A DNA stretch of 34,619 bases from Streptomyces longispororuber (lineage in GTDB: Bacteria > Actinomycetota > Actinomycetes > Streptomycetales > Streptomycetaceae), in NCBI RefSeq assembly GCF_014656095.1, contig NZ_BNBT01000092.1, positions 1 to 34,619 of the forward strand. Direction: 5' to 3'. The translations under genes and the position numbers were made by a program. Positions within the stretch are counted from its first letter, which is position 1. Every line of letters begins with the position of its first letter. The notes below the pieces were generated by a model that was not told the DNA's origin, ran no database searches, and saw nothing but the letters and a program-made list of their open reading frames with translations. This document shows positions 10,264-17,916 of this stretch, one piece after another.

Positions 10264-11253
10264 TTGCTCACAACAGGCACAAAACCGACACATCCTCACC
10301 TCATCACCGAACTGTGCGATGAGGGAGCGCGTCTGTACGCGAGCGCGCTGAGTGCCGGTCGTATCGCTCGGGCAGAAATCGAGCCCGCACCATGCCTGCT
10401 GGAGTTCGCTCTCCTGCACCCCGACCCGGACGATGCGAACTGGCTCCGTCCGGTTCCGCCATCAGCGATTTTGGCGCAACGCCTGCACCCGATCGAACGC
10501 GAGATCCGGGACCGCCGGCGGCTCTCCATCGAGCTGGCCGACACTTTTGAGCCGTTCATGGCCATCAGCGCGCAGCCCGCCGCGACCACTCACGCCATCA
10601 CCGTTCTGGAGGGGCTGCCGAGCATCAACGCGACCCTCGACGCGGCCACGGAGGCGTGCACCGAGGAAATACTCACGATTCAGCCCGGCGGTATCCGGCA
10701 CTACGAGGACTTGGCCAAATCTCTCGCCCGCGTGAAGGAGCCGCTGCACCGCGGCGTGCGCATGCGGACCCTCTACCAGCACACCGTCCGCCACGGTCCG
10801 GGCGTCTTCGCGTACCTGGAGCAGCTCGAATCGAACCACGTCGAGGTGCGGACGCTGGAAGAAATCATCGACCGCATGATCATCTTCGACCGGTCCGTGG
10901 CCATCATCCCGGCGCGCCGCGACCGGCAGGTCGCGCTCGAACTCCGGCACCCCGGACTGGTGGACTATCTGGCGTCGGTATTCGACCAGTTCTGGCAGAA
11001 GGCGACGCCTCTGCACGAGGAACCGCACTACCCTGCAACCGCTGACGGCATCACCGGAGTCCAGCGCACCATCGCCCGGCTGCTGATCGAGGGTCACGTG
11101 GACGAGGCCATCGCCCGCCGCCTGGGGATGAACGTCCGCACCTGCCGCGCGCACATCGCCAAAATCGCCGCCGCCCTGGGCAGTGGCAGCCGCGCACAGC
11201 TCGGTTACCTCATAGCCCAGTCCGGAATCCTCGAGCAGGACAAACCGAAATGA
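10264..11253 (+). CDS. LuxR-type transcriptional regulator A (first of six paralogs)
   Basis: A 329-residue protein from TTG 10264, with GGGGGG six nt upstream. The conserved paralog core begins at ELCDEGARLYASALSAGR, then APCLLEF.LLHPDPDDANWLRP, a helical stretch, EILTIQPGG, and a segment RGVRMRTLYQHTVRHG..., EVRTLEEIIDRMIIFDRSVA and IIPARRD, which I compare with the phospholipase-D/TrmB-like effector domain. The C-terminus is a LuxR-type helix-turn-helix (HVDEAIARRLGMNVRTCRAH). No receiver domain or kinase partner is present. Its stop overlaps the start of regulator B (ATGA). Codon use is slightly less GC-rich than in B-D, and it is the most diverged in the HTH (GHVDEAI against GLTDTEI). 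Confidence 0.8.
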   Translation: MLTTGTKPTHPHLITELCDEGARLYASALSAGRIARAEIEPAPCLLEFALLHPDPDDANWLRPVPPSAILAQRLHPIEREIRDRRRLSIELADTFEPFMAISAQPAATTHAITVLEGLPSINATLDAATEACTEEILTIQPGGIRHYEDLAKSLARVKEPLHRGVRMRTLYQHTVRHGPGVFAYLEQLESNHVEVRTLEEIIDRMIIFDRSVAIIPARRDRQVALELRHPGLVDYLASVFDQFWQKATPLHEEPHYPATADGITGVQRTIARLLIEGHVDEAIARRLGMNVRTCRAHIAKIAAALGSGSRAQLGYLIAQSGILEQDKPK

Positions 11254-12230
11254 CCACCGAACCCACGCCTCACCCCCACGGCCCTGACGAGCTGTGTGAG
11301 GCCGGTTCCGCCCTCTACACCCGCGCCCTGCGCGAGGGCCGCGTCGCGCACCAGGACGCCGACGTCGCGCCCTGCCTGATCGACTTCGGCCTGCTGCACC
11401 CCGACATCGAGGACATGCAGTGGCTGCGCCCCACCGCCCCCGCCATCGCCCTGCCCCAGCTCCTGCGCGGCATCGAGGACCGCATCGCCCAGCAGCGGCG
11501 CCGCGAGGAGCGCCTGACGGCGATGTTCGAGCCCCTGATGGCCCTGGACGCCCGCCAGACCGCGGGCGCCGAGAACCCGGAGATCACCGTCCTCGACGGC
11601 TTCGAGCGCATCAACGCGGCCATCACCCGGGCCACCGCCGACGCCACCGAGGAACTGCGCACCGTCCAGCCCGGCGGCGCCCGCTCCCCGGAGATCCTGG
11701 CCGACGCCCTCCCCCGCGAGCAGGAATTCCTGTCCCGGGGCTGCCGCATGCGCACGCTCTACCAGCACACCACGCGCCACTCCCTGCCCGCCCTCGCCCA
11801 TTACGAGCGCCTGGACGGGGACGTAGAGGTCCGCACGCTCAACGAGGTGACCGAGCGCATGGTCGTCATGGACCACACGGTGGCTTTCATACCGGCGAGC
11901 AAGGACCGCACGGTGGCCCTCGAAATACGCCAGCCCGCGATCGTCGACTACCTCATCACCACCTTCGAGCGCCTGTGGCGCCTCGCCACCCCCATGTACC
12001 CGCACGCGGCCCAGCTCCCCGCCGAGAACGGCGTCACCACACGCCAGCGCGCCATCGCCGAACTCCTCATCGAGGGCCTCACCGACACGGAGATAGCCGA
12101 GCGCCTGGGCATGAACGTCCGCACCGCCCGCGAGCACATCGCCAAGCTCGCCGCGATCCTCGGCAGCAGCAGCCGCGCGCAACTGGGTTACCTCATCGGC
12201 CAGTCAGGGATTCTGAACCCGCATCACTGA
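11250..12230 (+). CDS. LuxR-type transcriptional regulator B
   Basis: A 326-residue paralog of A with a short N-terminus (core ELCEAGSALYTRALREGR from residue 15). It keeps every core motif: APCLIDFGLLHPDIEDMQWL, RTVQPGG, RGCRMRTLYQHTTRHS, DVEVRTLNEVTERMVVMD, VAFIPASKD, and the HTH GLTDTEIAERLGMNVRTARE followed by AQLGYLIGQSGIL. The ATG overlaps the stop of A, so A and B are probably one translationally coupled unit. AGGA about 9 nt upstream lies inside the end of A. The effector is unknown. About 160 bp with 30-bp tandem repeats separate it from C. Confidence 0.82.
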   Translation: MTTEPTPHPHGPDELCEAGSALYTRALREGRVAHQDADVAPCLIDFGLLHPDIEDMQWLRPTAPAIALPQLLRGIEDRIAQQRRREERLTAMFEPLMALDARQTAGAENPEITVLDGFERINAAITRATADATEELRTVQPGGARSPEILADALPREQEFLSRGCRMRTLYQHTTRHSLPALAHYERLDGDVEVRTLNEVTERMVVMDHTVAFIPASKDRTVALEIRQPAIVDYLITTFERLWRLATPMYPHAAQLPAENGVTTRQRAIAELLIEGLTDTEIAERLGMNVRTAREHIAKLAAILGSSSRAQLGYLIGQSGILNPHH

Positions 12231-12250
12231 CGGATTCCGGGACAGGCACG

Positions 12251-12360
12251 GTGACGAGGGCCCGGTCCGGAGGGCCGGGGGTGACGAGGGTCCGGTCCAG
12301 AGGGCCCAGGGGTGACGAGGGCCCGGTGCGAAGGGCCCGGGGGTGACGAGGGTCCGCCGA
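12251..12360. repeat. Tandem 30/31-bp repeat between regulators B and C (about 3.5 copies)
   Basis: GTGACGAGGG starts at 12251, 12281, 12312 and 12343, giving units of 30, 31 and 31 bp, the last one partial. Each unit contains GGCCC...GGGCC inverted segments able to fold on the transcript. The repeat fills most of the gap between B and C. Confidence 0.85.
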
Positions 12361-12391
12361 CGAGGCGACGCACGGGGAGGGGTGCTGCGAC

Positions 12392-13498
12392 GTGGCGCAG
12401 GAGCACGGCGCGCGGGAACACGATGTATGCGAGGCACGCGAGGCACGCGCGGGACACGCGGGGCACGAGGCACACTCGGGACACGAGGCACGCGCGGGAC
12501 ACGACGGAAACGACGACCACGACGACCACGACGACCACGACAGCCACGACAGCCACGACGGACTGTGCGACGCGTGCGAGGCCCTGTACACCCGCGCCTT
12601 CCGCGACGGGCACCTCCGGCGGGACGAGGCCGAGCGCGCCTCCTGCCTGACCGCGCTCGGGCTGCTGCGCCCGTACCCCGGGCAGCGGGACCGGCTGCGC
12701 GTCGCCCGCCCCTCCGCGGCCCTGTACCGACTCCTCCACGGCACCGGACTCCGCACGGCGGAGCACCGCCGCGAGCAGGCGGCCCTGGCCGCCGCGTTCG
12801 AGCCGTTCCTCGACCTGCCGGCCGCCGGGCGCGGCGCCGAAGAGGTCCCCAGCGTCATCCACGAGGGCATACCGGCGATCCAGGAGGCCGTCTTCCGCGC
12901 GGCGGACGAGGCCACGCGGGAGATCCTCGCCATCCAGCCGGGCGGGCAACGGCCCGCGGGACGGTTGCCCCAGGCGCTCCCCTTCGAGCAGCGGATCCTC
13001 GACCTGGGCGGCCGGATCCGCACGCTGTACCAGCACACGACCCGGCACTCCCCGCCCGCGCTCGCGCACTACGAGCAGTTGGCGGGCGACGTGGAGGTCC
13101 GCAGCCTGGACGAGCTGCCGAAGCGGCTCCTGGTCTTCGACCGGGCCGTCGCCTTCCTGCCCGTCGGCAAGGACACGACCAGCGCCCTCGAACTGCGCCG
13201 TCCGACGGTGGTCGCCTACCTCGCGGAGACCTTCGAACTGCTGTGGCGCCACGCCACCCCGATGTACCCCCACCCGGCCGAGATCCCCTCCCGCCAGGGC
13301 GTCACCCCCCGTCGGCGGGCGATCGCCGCGCTGCTCACCGAGGGCCTCACCGACACCGAGATCGCCGCGCGGCTCGGCATGAACGTCCGGACCGTACGCG
13401 TCCACATCGCCCGCCTGTCGGCCGTGCTCGACAGCCGCAGCCGCGCGCAGCTCGGATACCTGATTGGCCGGGCCGGAATCCTGAACCAGAATCACTAG
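12392..13498 (+). CDS. LuxR-type transcriptional regulator C with His/Asp-rich N-terminal extension
   Basis: A 368-residue paralog. The GTG at 12392 has GGGGAGGGG 9 nt upstream, which supports the long form. The first 57 residues are an extension absent from A, B and D: repeats of AGHAGHEAHSGHEARAGHDG, then a run of DDHD/DSHD units, about a dozen histidines with many Asp/Glu. The core starts LCDACEALYTRAFRDG and keeps EILAIQPGG, IRTLYQHTTRHSPPALAHYE, DVEVRSLDELPKRLLVFDRA, VAFLPVGKD and the HTH GLTDTEIAARLGMNVRTVRV. His/Asp-rich tails often bind Zn, Ni or Co, so metal sensing or storage is possible but unproven. 49 bp precede D. Confidence 0.8.
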   Translation: MAQEHGAREHDVCEAREARAGHAGHEAHSGHEARAGHDGNDDHDDHDDHDSHDSHDGLCDACEALYTRAFRDGHLRRDEAERASCLTALGLLRPYPGQRDRLRVARPSAALYRLLHGTGLRTAEHRREQAALAAAFEPFLDLPAAGRGAEEVPSVIHEGIPAIQEAVFRAADEATREILAIQPGGQRPAGRLPQALPFEQRILDLGGRIRTLYQHTTRHSPPALAHYEQLAGDVEVRSLDELPKRLLVFDRAVAFLPVGKDTTSALELRRPTVVAYLAETFELLWRHATPMYPHPAEIPSRQGVTPRRRAIAALLTEGLTDTEIAARLGMNVRTVRVHIARLSAVLDSRSRAQLGYLIGRAGILNQNH

Positions 13499-13547
13499 CG
13501 GCTGAGGGAGAGTCAGGCCCCGGGTGCGGGGTGGGAGGGGCAGCCGC

Positions 13548-14522
13548 ATGACGAGGGAGCACATGGCGCACGGGGCCGGGGAGCTGTGCGAGGCGGGGCA
13601 CGAGGCGTACGTCCGGGCGCTCAAGGAGGGCCGCCTCCGCGCGGACGAGGCGGACCGGCACCCGTGCCTGCGGGACCTCGGGCTCGTACGGGCCGACGGC
13701 CGGGGCGGGCCGTGGGTCCACCCCGTCGCGCCCTCCGTCGCCCTGCCGCGGCTCCTGCACTCCCTCGCCTCCCGCGTCGCGGAGGAACGCGAGCGCGCGG
13801 CCCGCCTGGGCGCGGCGTTCGAACCGCTCACCGGGGTGCGCGTACGGCACCAGGAGCGGGCCTCGCCCGGGGTCTGCCTGCTGGAGGGCATGAGCCGCAT
13901 CGACGAGGCCATCGACCGCGCCGCGGCCGGCGCCTCGGGCGAGCTGCTCGTCATCCAGCCCGGCGGGAAGCGCCCCACCGCCCTGCTGCCCCAGGGCCTC
14001 GGCCGGGCGCAGCAGATCCTCGACCGCGGCGGCCGGATGCGGACCCTGTACCAGGACACCACGCGCTACTCCCTCGCGGCCGTCGCCCACTACGCCCAGC
14101 TCGACGGCGACGTGGAGGTGCGCACCCTCGACGAGCTGCCCCAGCGGATGTTCCTCTTCGACCGGACGGTCGCCTTCATCCCGGCGAGCCGGACGCGGCC
14201 GGACGCGGCCCTGGAGCTGCGCAACCCCGCGGTCATCGCCCACCTGGCCGCCACCTTCACGCTGCTCTGGCAGCTCGCGACGCCGATGTGGCCCGAGGCC
14301 TCCCGGCAGTCCTCGCGCAAGGGCGTCACCCCCCGCCAGCAGGCCATCGCCGCGCTGCTCACCGAGGGCCTCACCGACACCGAGATCGCGGCGCGCCTCG
14401 GCATGAACGTCCGGACCGCGCGCGTCCACATCGCCAAGCTGTCGGCCCTGCTGCACAGCCGCAGCCGCGCGCAGCTCGGCTACCTCATCGGCCGCTCGGG
14501 CATCCTCGACCAGCGCCGCTGA
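13548..14522 (+). CDS. LuxR-type transcriptional regulator D
   Basis: A 324-residue paralog with a short N-terminus. ATG 13548 is chosen because GGGAGGGG sits 7 nt upstream; an in-frame GTG at 13524 lacks this. It keeps GELCEAGHEAYVRALKEGRL, LLVIQPGGKR, MRTLYQDTTRYS, DVEVRTLDELPQRMFLFDRT, VAFIPASRT and the HTH GLTDTEIAARLGMNVRTARV. The segment after HPCL reads GLVRADGRGGPWV, so the LHP.PDD motif of the paralogs is altered. It is closest to C by eye, suggesting a recent duplication. The next gene is convergent (stop 14542). Confidence 0.82.
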   Translation: MTREHMAHGAGELCEAGHEAYVRALKEGRLRADEADRHPCLRDLGLVRADGRGGPWVHPVAPSVALPRLLHSLASRVAEERERAARLGAAFEPLTGVRVRHQERASPGVCLLEGMSRIDEAIDRAAAGASGELLVIQPGGKRPTALLPQGLGRAQQILDRGGRMRTLYQDTTRYSLAAVAHYAQLDGDVEVRTLDELPQRMFLFDRTVAFIPASRTRPDAALELRNPAVIAHLAATFTLLWQLATPMWPEASRQSSRKGVTPRQQAIAALLTEGLTDTEIAARLGMNVRTARVHIAKLSALLHSRSRAQLGYLIGRSGILDQRR

Positions 14523-14541
14523 GCACGCCTCCGGGCCCCGG

Positions 14542-15048
14542 CTAGGGGTGGATCGCCCGCTGCCAGGGCAGGCCGACCGCGCGCAGGGCCTCGCGCACCA
14601 CCCGCTCGCCGTCCAGGCTCGCGGCCCCCAGCTCCAGGGTCGCCGACTGCTCCCACCGCACCGACGAGGGCCGGCCCATGCTGACCCGCCACAGCAGGGC
14701 GCCGTCGTCCCCGCGTACGTCCAGGGCGATGTTCAGGACCCGTACCACGGAGACCTTCGCCACCACCTGGAGCGGGAAGTCACCGTCCAGGAGCCGACGG
14801 TCGACGACCCAGGTCACGGGGTAGCCCCGGCCGTTGAGGTCGTCGGCGACCGCGTGCACGGCCGCCGTGTGGCCGGCGGGGGTGAGGGCCGGCACGGGCC
14901 CGGCGTCCGCGCCGCGCGCGGTGTCCTCCGCGCCGCGCACCGCGTCCTCCATGCCGCGCACCGTGTCCTCCGCGCCGCACGGCACGGCTTCCGGGCGGCG
15001 TTCCGGCCCGGGCCCGCTCGCCGTCCTCACCGCGGCGGCTGCCTCCAT
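14542..15048 (-). CDS. Hypothetical protein with heptad repeat near the N-terminus
   Basis: A 168-residue protein, family not recognised. Residues 25-48 contain about three copies of a 7-residue unit (RGAEDTA / RGMEDAV / RGAEDTV) encoded by a 21-bp tandem repeat; the rest of the N-terminal third is Ala/Gly/Pro-rich. The C-terminal part alternates beta-like and helical segments (PVTWVVDRRLLDGDFPLQVV, ALDVRGDDGALLWRVSMGRP, LELGAASLDGERVVREALRA), suggesting a small compact domain. GAGG lies about 11 nt before the ATG. It shares direction with the XRE regulator gene upstream, but a repeat-filled gap separates them, so co-transcription is possible only. No signal peptide or membrane helix. Confidence 0.55.
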   Translation of the reverse strand: MEAAAAVRTASGPGPERRPEAVPCGAEDTVRGMEDAVRGAEDTARGADAGPVPALTPAGHTAAVHAVADDLNGRGYPVTWVVDRRLLDGDFPLQVVAKVSVVRVLNIALDVRGDDGALLWRVSMGRPSSVRWEQSATLELGAASLDGERVVREALRAVGLPWQRAIHP

Positions 15049-15126
15049 GTCGCCATCACCTCATCGTCCGGCACGTACAGGGGCGTTCAGTGTGCTCCGA
15101 CAGCTCGGATGGTTCCGGTCGTTCGG

Positions 15127-15224
15127 TCCCGGGCGTCCGGCCCCCGGGCGTCCGGCCCCGGGTCTCCGGTCCCGGGTCTCCGGTCCCGGTCGTTCAGTCT
15201 CGGTCGTTCAGTCTCGGTCGTTCA
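15127..15224. repeat. Minisatellite of 13-15-bp units ending at the XRE gene stop codon
   Basis: Three 14-bp units (GTCYCGGTCGTTCA) occupy 15183-15196, 15197-15210 and 15211-15224. The last three bases of the final unit are the stop codon (TGA on the minus strand) of the XRE gene. Next to them lie two CCCGGGTCTCCGGT units and two CCCGGGCGTCCGGCC-like units. Confidence 0.85.
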
Positions 15225-16031
15225 GGTCGTCCGGGTCGAGTCGCGGTCGAAGAGCAGCACCACGTGCCGCGCCCCGCGCGAACTCGCGGGCTCCGCCACG
15301 AGCACCGTGACCGTGCCGGGCCCCAGGGTGGGGTGGCGCAACGGCAGCACCTCCTCCTTGGTGTACAGCGAAAGCTCCGGGCTGCGCCGGTAGATGGGCC
15401 CGGCCACACCGTCCCGCAGGACGTCGTGGTGCAGTTGGGCGAGCGCCCGGTTGCCGGGGTGCTGGATGCGGGCGAACCGCAGCTCGGCCAGGAGGAGCGG
15501 CGCCCACCGCGTCGCCCAGTCCGGGAGGACGCCGGTGCGCGCCTCCGGCGCCAGCACCACCCAGCGCAGCGCGTTCGCGGGCACCGCCCCGTCCGTGAAC
15601 AGCTCCGCGAACCGCTCGTTGTACGCGACCACGTCCCACTGGGCGTTGATGACGTACGCCATCTCGCGCTGCCCGGCGACCGCCCGCTGCCAGGCGGCGC
15701 GGGACGGCAGGGCGATGCCGGCGTCCGGCGACAGCGGGTGCGGCGGCTGCTGCCCGAGCGCGAGCAGGTACACCTGGGTGAACTCGTCCTCGCTCATACG
15801 GAGAATGTGGCCGACCTGGCGCAGATAGTCGTCGCGCGGGGATAACCGGCCGCTCTCGAATCGGTGGTACGTGCCCACGGCCCGGTTCGTGAGAATGTCC
15901 ATATCCGGCTGCGAGAGCCCGATAACGCGCGGGCCGGGCCGCCGCGACGGTTTGGGATTCAGCCCGACTTCCTCGGGCCTGATTCTGGCGCGCAGCCTCC
16001 GGAGTAATTCCCGCAGCCCGTCCTCGTCCAC
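15222..16031 (-). CDS. XRE-family regulator with MmyB-like ligand-binding domain
   Basis: A 269-residue protein from GTG 16031 (DEDGLRELLRRLRARI), with GGAGG in the purine-rich leader upstream; the open frame continues to 16319 but that part does not look coding. Residues 1-90 form an XRE helix-turn-helix (IGLSQPDMDILTNRAVGTYH followed by RFESGRLSPRDDYLRQVGHI). The rest matches the MmyB-like PAS-type domain: MAYVINAQWDVVAYNERFAE, ALRWVVLAPEART, DWATRWAPLLLAELRFARIQ, and RSPELSLYTKEEVLPLRHPT. Streptomyces has many such regulators, which often control an adjacent divergent gene; ligands are mostly unknown, and fatty acids are bound in one studied homolog. Here the divergent neighbour is a possible 32-residue peptide and then regulator E. 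Confidence 0.87.
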   Translation of the reverse strand: MDEDGLRELLRRLRARIRPEEVGLNPKPSRRPGPRVIGLSQPDMDILTNRAVGTYHRFESGRLSPRDDYLRQVGHILRMSEDEFTQVYLLALGQQPPHPLSPDAGIALPSRAAWQRAVAGQREMAYVINAQWDVVAYNERFAELFTDGAVPANALRWVVLAPEARTGVLPDWATRWAPLLLAELRFARIQHPGNRALAQLHHDVLRDGVAGPIYRRSPELSLYTKEEVLPLRHPTLGPGTVTVLVAEPASSRGARHVVLLFDRDSTRTT

Positions 16032-16464
16032 TCCTGCCCCCTCCTCCACGCACGCGGTCCCCCGGTTCCGCGAGCGCGTTCTCTGCACCATAGGCCAGGC
16101 GACGGCCCCGACCAACGGGCTCGTGCGCGCGCCCCGGCGCGTGTCCGGGCGGATGTCGGGGCGGATGTCCCGGCGCCGGGCGCCGAACGCCGTCCGGCGC
16201 GCCGCCTCCCGACAAAGGAGCAGTAGCTGGTCATGGCAACCATGTACGACATGCGCAGCGGTACGAGCGGGGCACCGCCGCCCGGGACTCCGTACGACCG
16301 CACGCGTCGGGTGGCGCACGTTGAACTCTGAATAATTGGCGGCCGATTGCTAGGAAAAGTCCCGCCATTGAAGACAGATGACGCGGTGACAACAATGACC
16401 ACCTACGTGCAGCGCCGTCATGCGTACGCAGCCACGAACAGGGCGGGAGGAGCAAGGGAGCGCC
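16032..16464. other. Divergent intergenic region between the XRE gene and regulator E
   Basis: These 433 bp hold one small candidate reading frame (16233-16331) and an AT-richer patch at 16320-16400, which likely contains promoter sequence. TTGAAC at 16321-16326 could be a -35 box, but no good -10 is found 17 bp on. A weak dyad, AATTGGCGGCCGATT, lies at 16334-16348. Nothing else is recognised. Confidence 0.45.
16233..16331 (+). CDS. Candidate 32-residue peptide divergent from the XRE regulator
   Basis: ATG 16233 to TGA 16331 encodes MATMYDMRSGTSGAPPPGTP and a further 12 residues ending RRVAHVEL. AAGGAG lies 12 nt upstream of the first ATG, a little far; the second ATG (16242) is further still. 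The peptide is hydrophilic, Pro/Gly-rich in the middle and basic near the end, with no signal sequence or cysteine. Evidence is limited to the ribosome site and the position; it may be chance. Confidence 0.3.
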   Translation: MATMYDMRSGTSGAPPPGTPYDRTRRVAHVEL

Positions 16465-17904
16465 GTGCCGGACGGAGCGATACGGGACCCGGGCCCCACG
16501 TGCGGGGCCCAGCCGCCCTGCCGGGCACGGGAGTGCAGGGAGGGGGGTGGCTGCGGGGGTGGCGCGGGGGGTGGTTCCGGGGGCGGTGCGGGTTGTGGCG
16601 GGTGCGGCGGGGGGTGCGCCGCTGGGTGCGATGCCGGGTGTGGCGCGGGGTGCGCCGCCGGAGGAAGCACGGGGTGCACCGCCGGGTGTGACGCGGGGTG
16701 CGCCGCCGGAGACAGCACGGGGTGCACCGCCGAGTGCGGCTCCGGGTACGAGTGCGGCTCCGAATACGGCGCGGGATGCACCGCCGAGTGCGGCTCCGGG
16801 TGCGGTGCGGGATGCGCCGCCGGGTGTGGCTCCGGGTATGGCGCGGGGTGCGGCGGTGCCTGCGGATCGCAATCGCACCCATCCCCACCCTCACGCCCCC
16901 ACCCACACCCACATCTACAACCCCCGCACTCGCACTCGCACTCGCACCCCCACCCCCACGACGTGCTGTGTCCGCCCGGCCGGGACTTCTACGCCCGCGC
17001 CCTGCGCGAGGGGCGCTTCCCCGCCGACGCCGCCCCCGCCGCCTGCCTCCTCGCCACCGGCCTGCTGTACGCGGACCCGGACGACCCCGCGTGGCTGCGC
17101 CCCACCGCCCCCGCCGTGGCGCTGCCCAGGCTCCTGGCGGACATCGAGGGGCGGGTCGCGCTGCACCGGGGGCGGGCCGCCCGGCTGGCCACCGCGTTCG
17201 AACCGTTCACGCGGGCGGAGCCGGTCCCCGGCACCGCGACCGCCACCGACGTCACCGTGCTCAAGGGAGGGCCACGGATCGCGGCGGCCGTACGGCTCGC
17301 GGTCGCCGACGCCCGCCGGGAGATCCTGTCGATCCGGCCGCGCGGGTCCCGGCCGTGGCCGCCGCCGTACGACGAGCCGTGGCGCATGGCCGAGTTCCGC
17401 GCGCGGGGAGGCCGGCTGCGGACCCTCACCCAGCCGCCGCGGGACGGCGCCGCGCCCGCTCGTCCGGGCACCGCGTCGGGCGCCGGCGGCGAGACCCGGG
17501 CGCTCGACGCGCTCCCGCCCGGCCTCTTCGTCTGCGACCGGACCGTCGCGTTCATCCCGGCCGCTGACGGCGGCCGGCTCGCCTTCGAGGTGCGCTCACC
17601 GGCACTGGTGTCGTACGTCGCGACGGCCTTCGACATCCTCTGGCGGCTGGCCGAACCGCTGTCCCGCGAGGCCGCTCCGCGCCTGTCGGGCGAGGCGGTC
17701 CCCCCGGTGCAGCGGGAGATCACCCGACTCCTGGCCGACGGCCTCACCGACCGCGAGATCGCGGCACGCATGCACATGAACGTACGCACCGTCCGCGTCC
17801 ACATAGCCAGGGTCGCCCACACCCTGGGCAGCACGAGTCGCACCCAACTCGGCTTCCTCATCAGCCGCTCCGGCATCCTCGAGGGCCGAGATCCAAGGGG
17901 TTGA
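16465..17904 (+). CDS. LuxR-type transcriptional regulator E with Cys/Gly- and His/Pro-rich N-terminal extension
   Basis: A 479-residue paralog if it starts at GTG 16465, which has AAGGGAG 4 nt upstream; an upstream ATG (16420) lacks a ribosome site. Residues 10-135 are a Cys/Gly/Ala region with more than 20 cysteines, mostly spaced every 3-4 residues (AAGCDAGCGAGC). Residues 138-167 are His/Pro/Ser-rich (about ten His). The core begins DVLCPPGRDFYARALREGR. It is the most diverged core: the RTLYQHTTRHS...AHYE segment is replaced by RTLTQPPRDGAAPARPG and the IQPGG motif by IRPRGSR, while VCDRTVAFIPA and the HTH GLTDREIAARMHMNVRTVRV remain. All three frames are open across the repeats, so the extension needs protein-level proof. 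F follows 12 bp later. Confidence 0.7.
   Translation: MPDGAIRDPGPTCGAQPPCRARECREGGGCGGGAGGGSGGGAGCGGCGGGCAAGCDAGCGAGCAAGGSTGCTAGCDAGCAAGDSTGCTAECGSGYECGSEYGAGCTAECGSGCGAGCAAGCGSGYGAGCGGACGSQSHPSPPSRPHPHPHLQPPHSHSHSHPHPHDVLCPPGRDFYARALREGRFPADAAPAACLLATGLLYADPDDPAWLRPTAPAVALPRLLADIEGRVALHRGRAARLATAFEPFTRAEPVPGTATATDVTVLKGGPRIAAAVRLAVADARREILSIRPRGSRPWPPPYDEPWRMAEFRARGGRLRTLTQPPRDGAAPARPGTASGAGGETRALDALPPGLFVCDRTVAFIPAADGGRLAFEVRSPALVSYVATAFDILWRLAEPLSREAAPRLSGEAVPPVQREITRLLADGLTDREIAARMHMNVRTVRVHIARVAHTLGSTSRTQLGFLISRSGILEGRDPRG
16553..16865 (+). repeat. In-frame 12-bp-type tandem repeats encoding the Cys/Gly region of regulator E
   Basis: Degenerate units around GGGTGCGCCGCC recur about every 12 bp, with higher-order units of about 36 bp (for example the stretches near 16660, 16696 and 16717 that share GCACGGGGTGCACCGCCG). 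Repeats are imperfect but keep the frame of regulator E. Confidence 0.7.
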
Positions 17905-17916
17905 GGGGGGACCAGG

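Noticed and set aside
16547..16900. Ala/Pro-rich alternative protein in another frame across the regulator E repeats
   Set aside because: It continues as a shadow over the conserved regulator core and ends without any domain; kept only as a caution about the frame of the E head.
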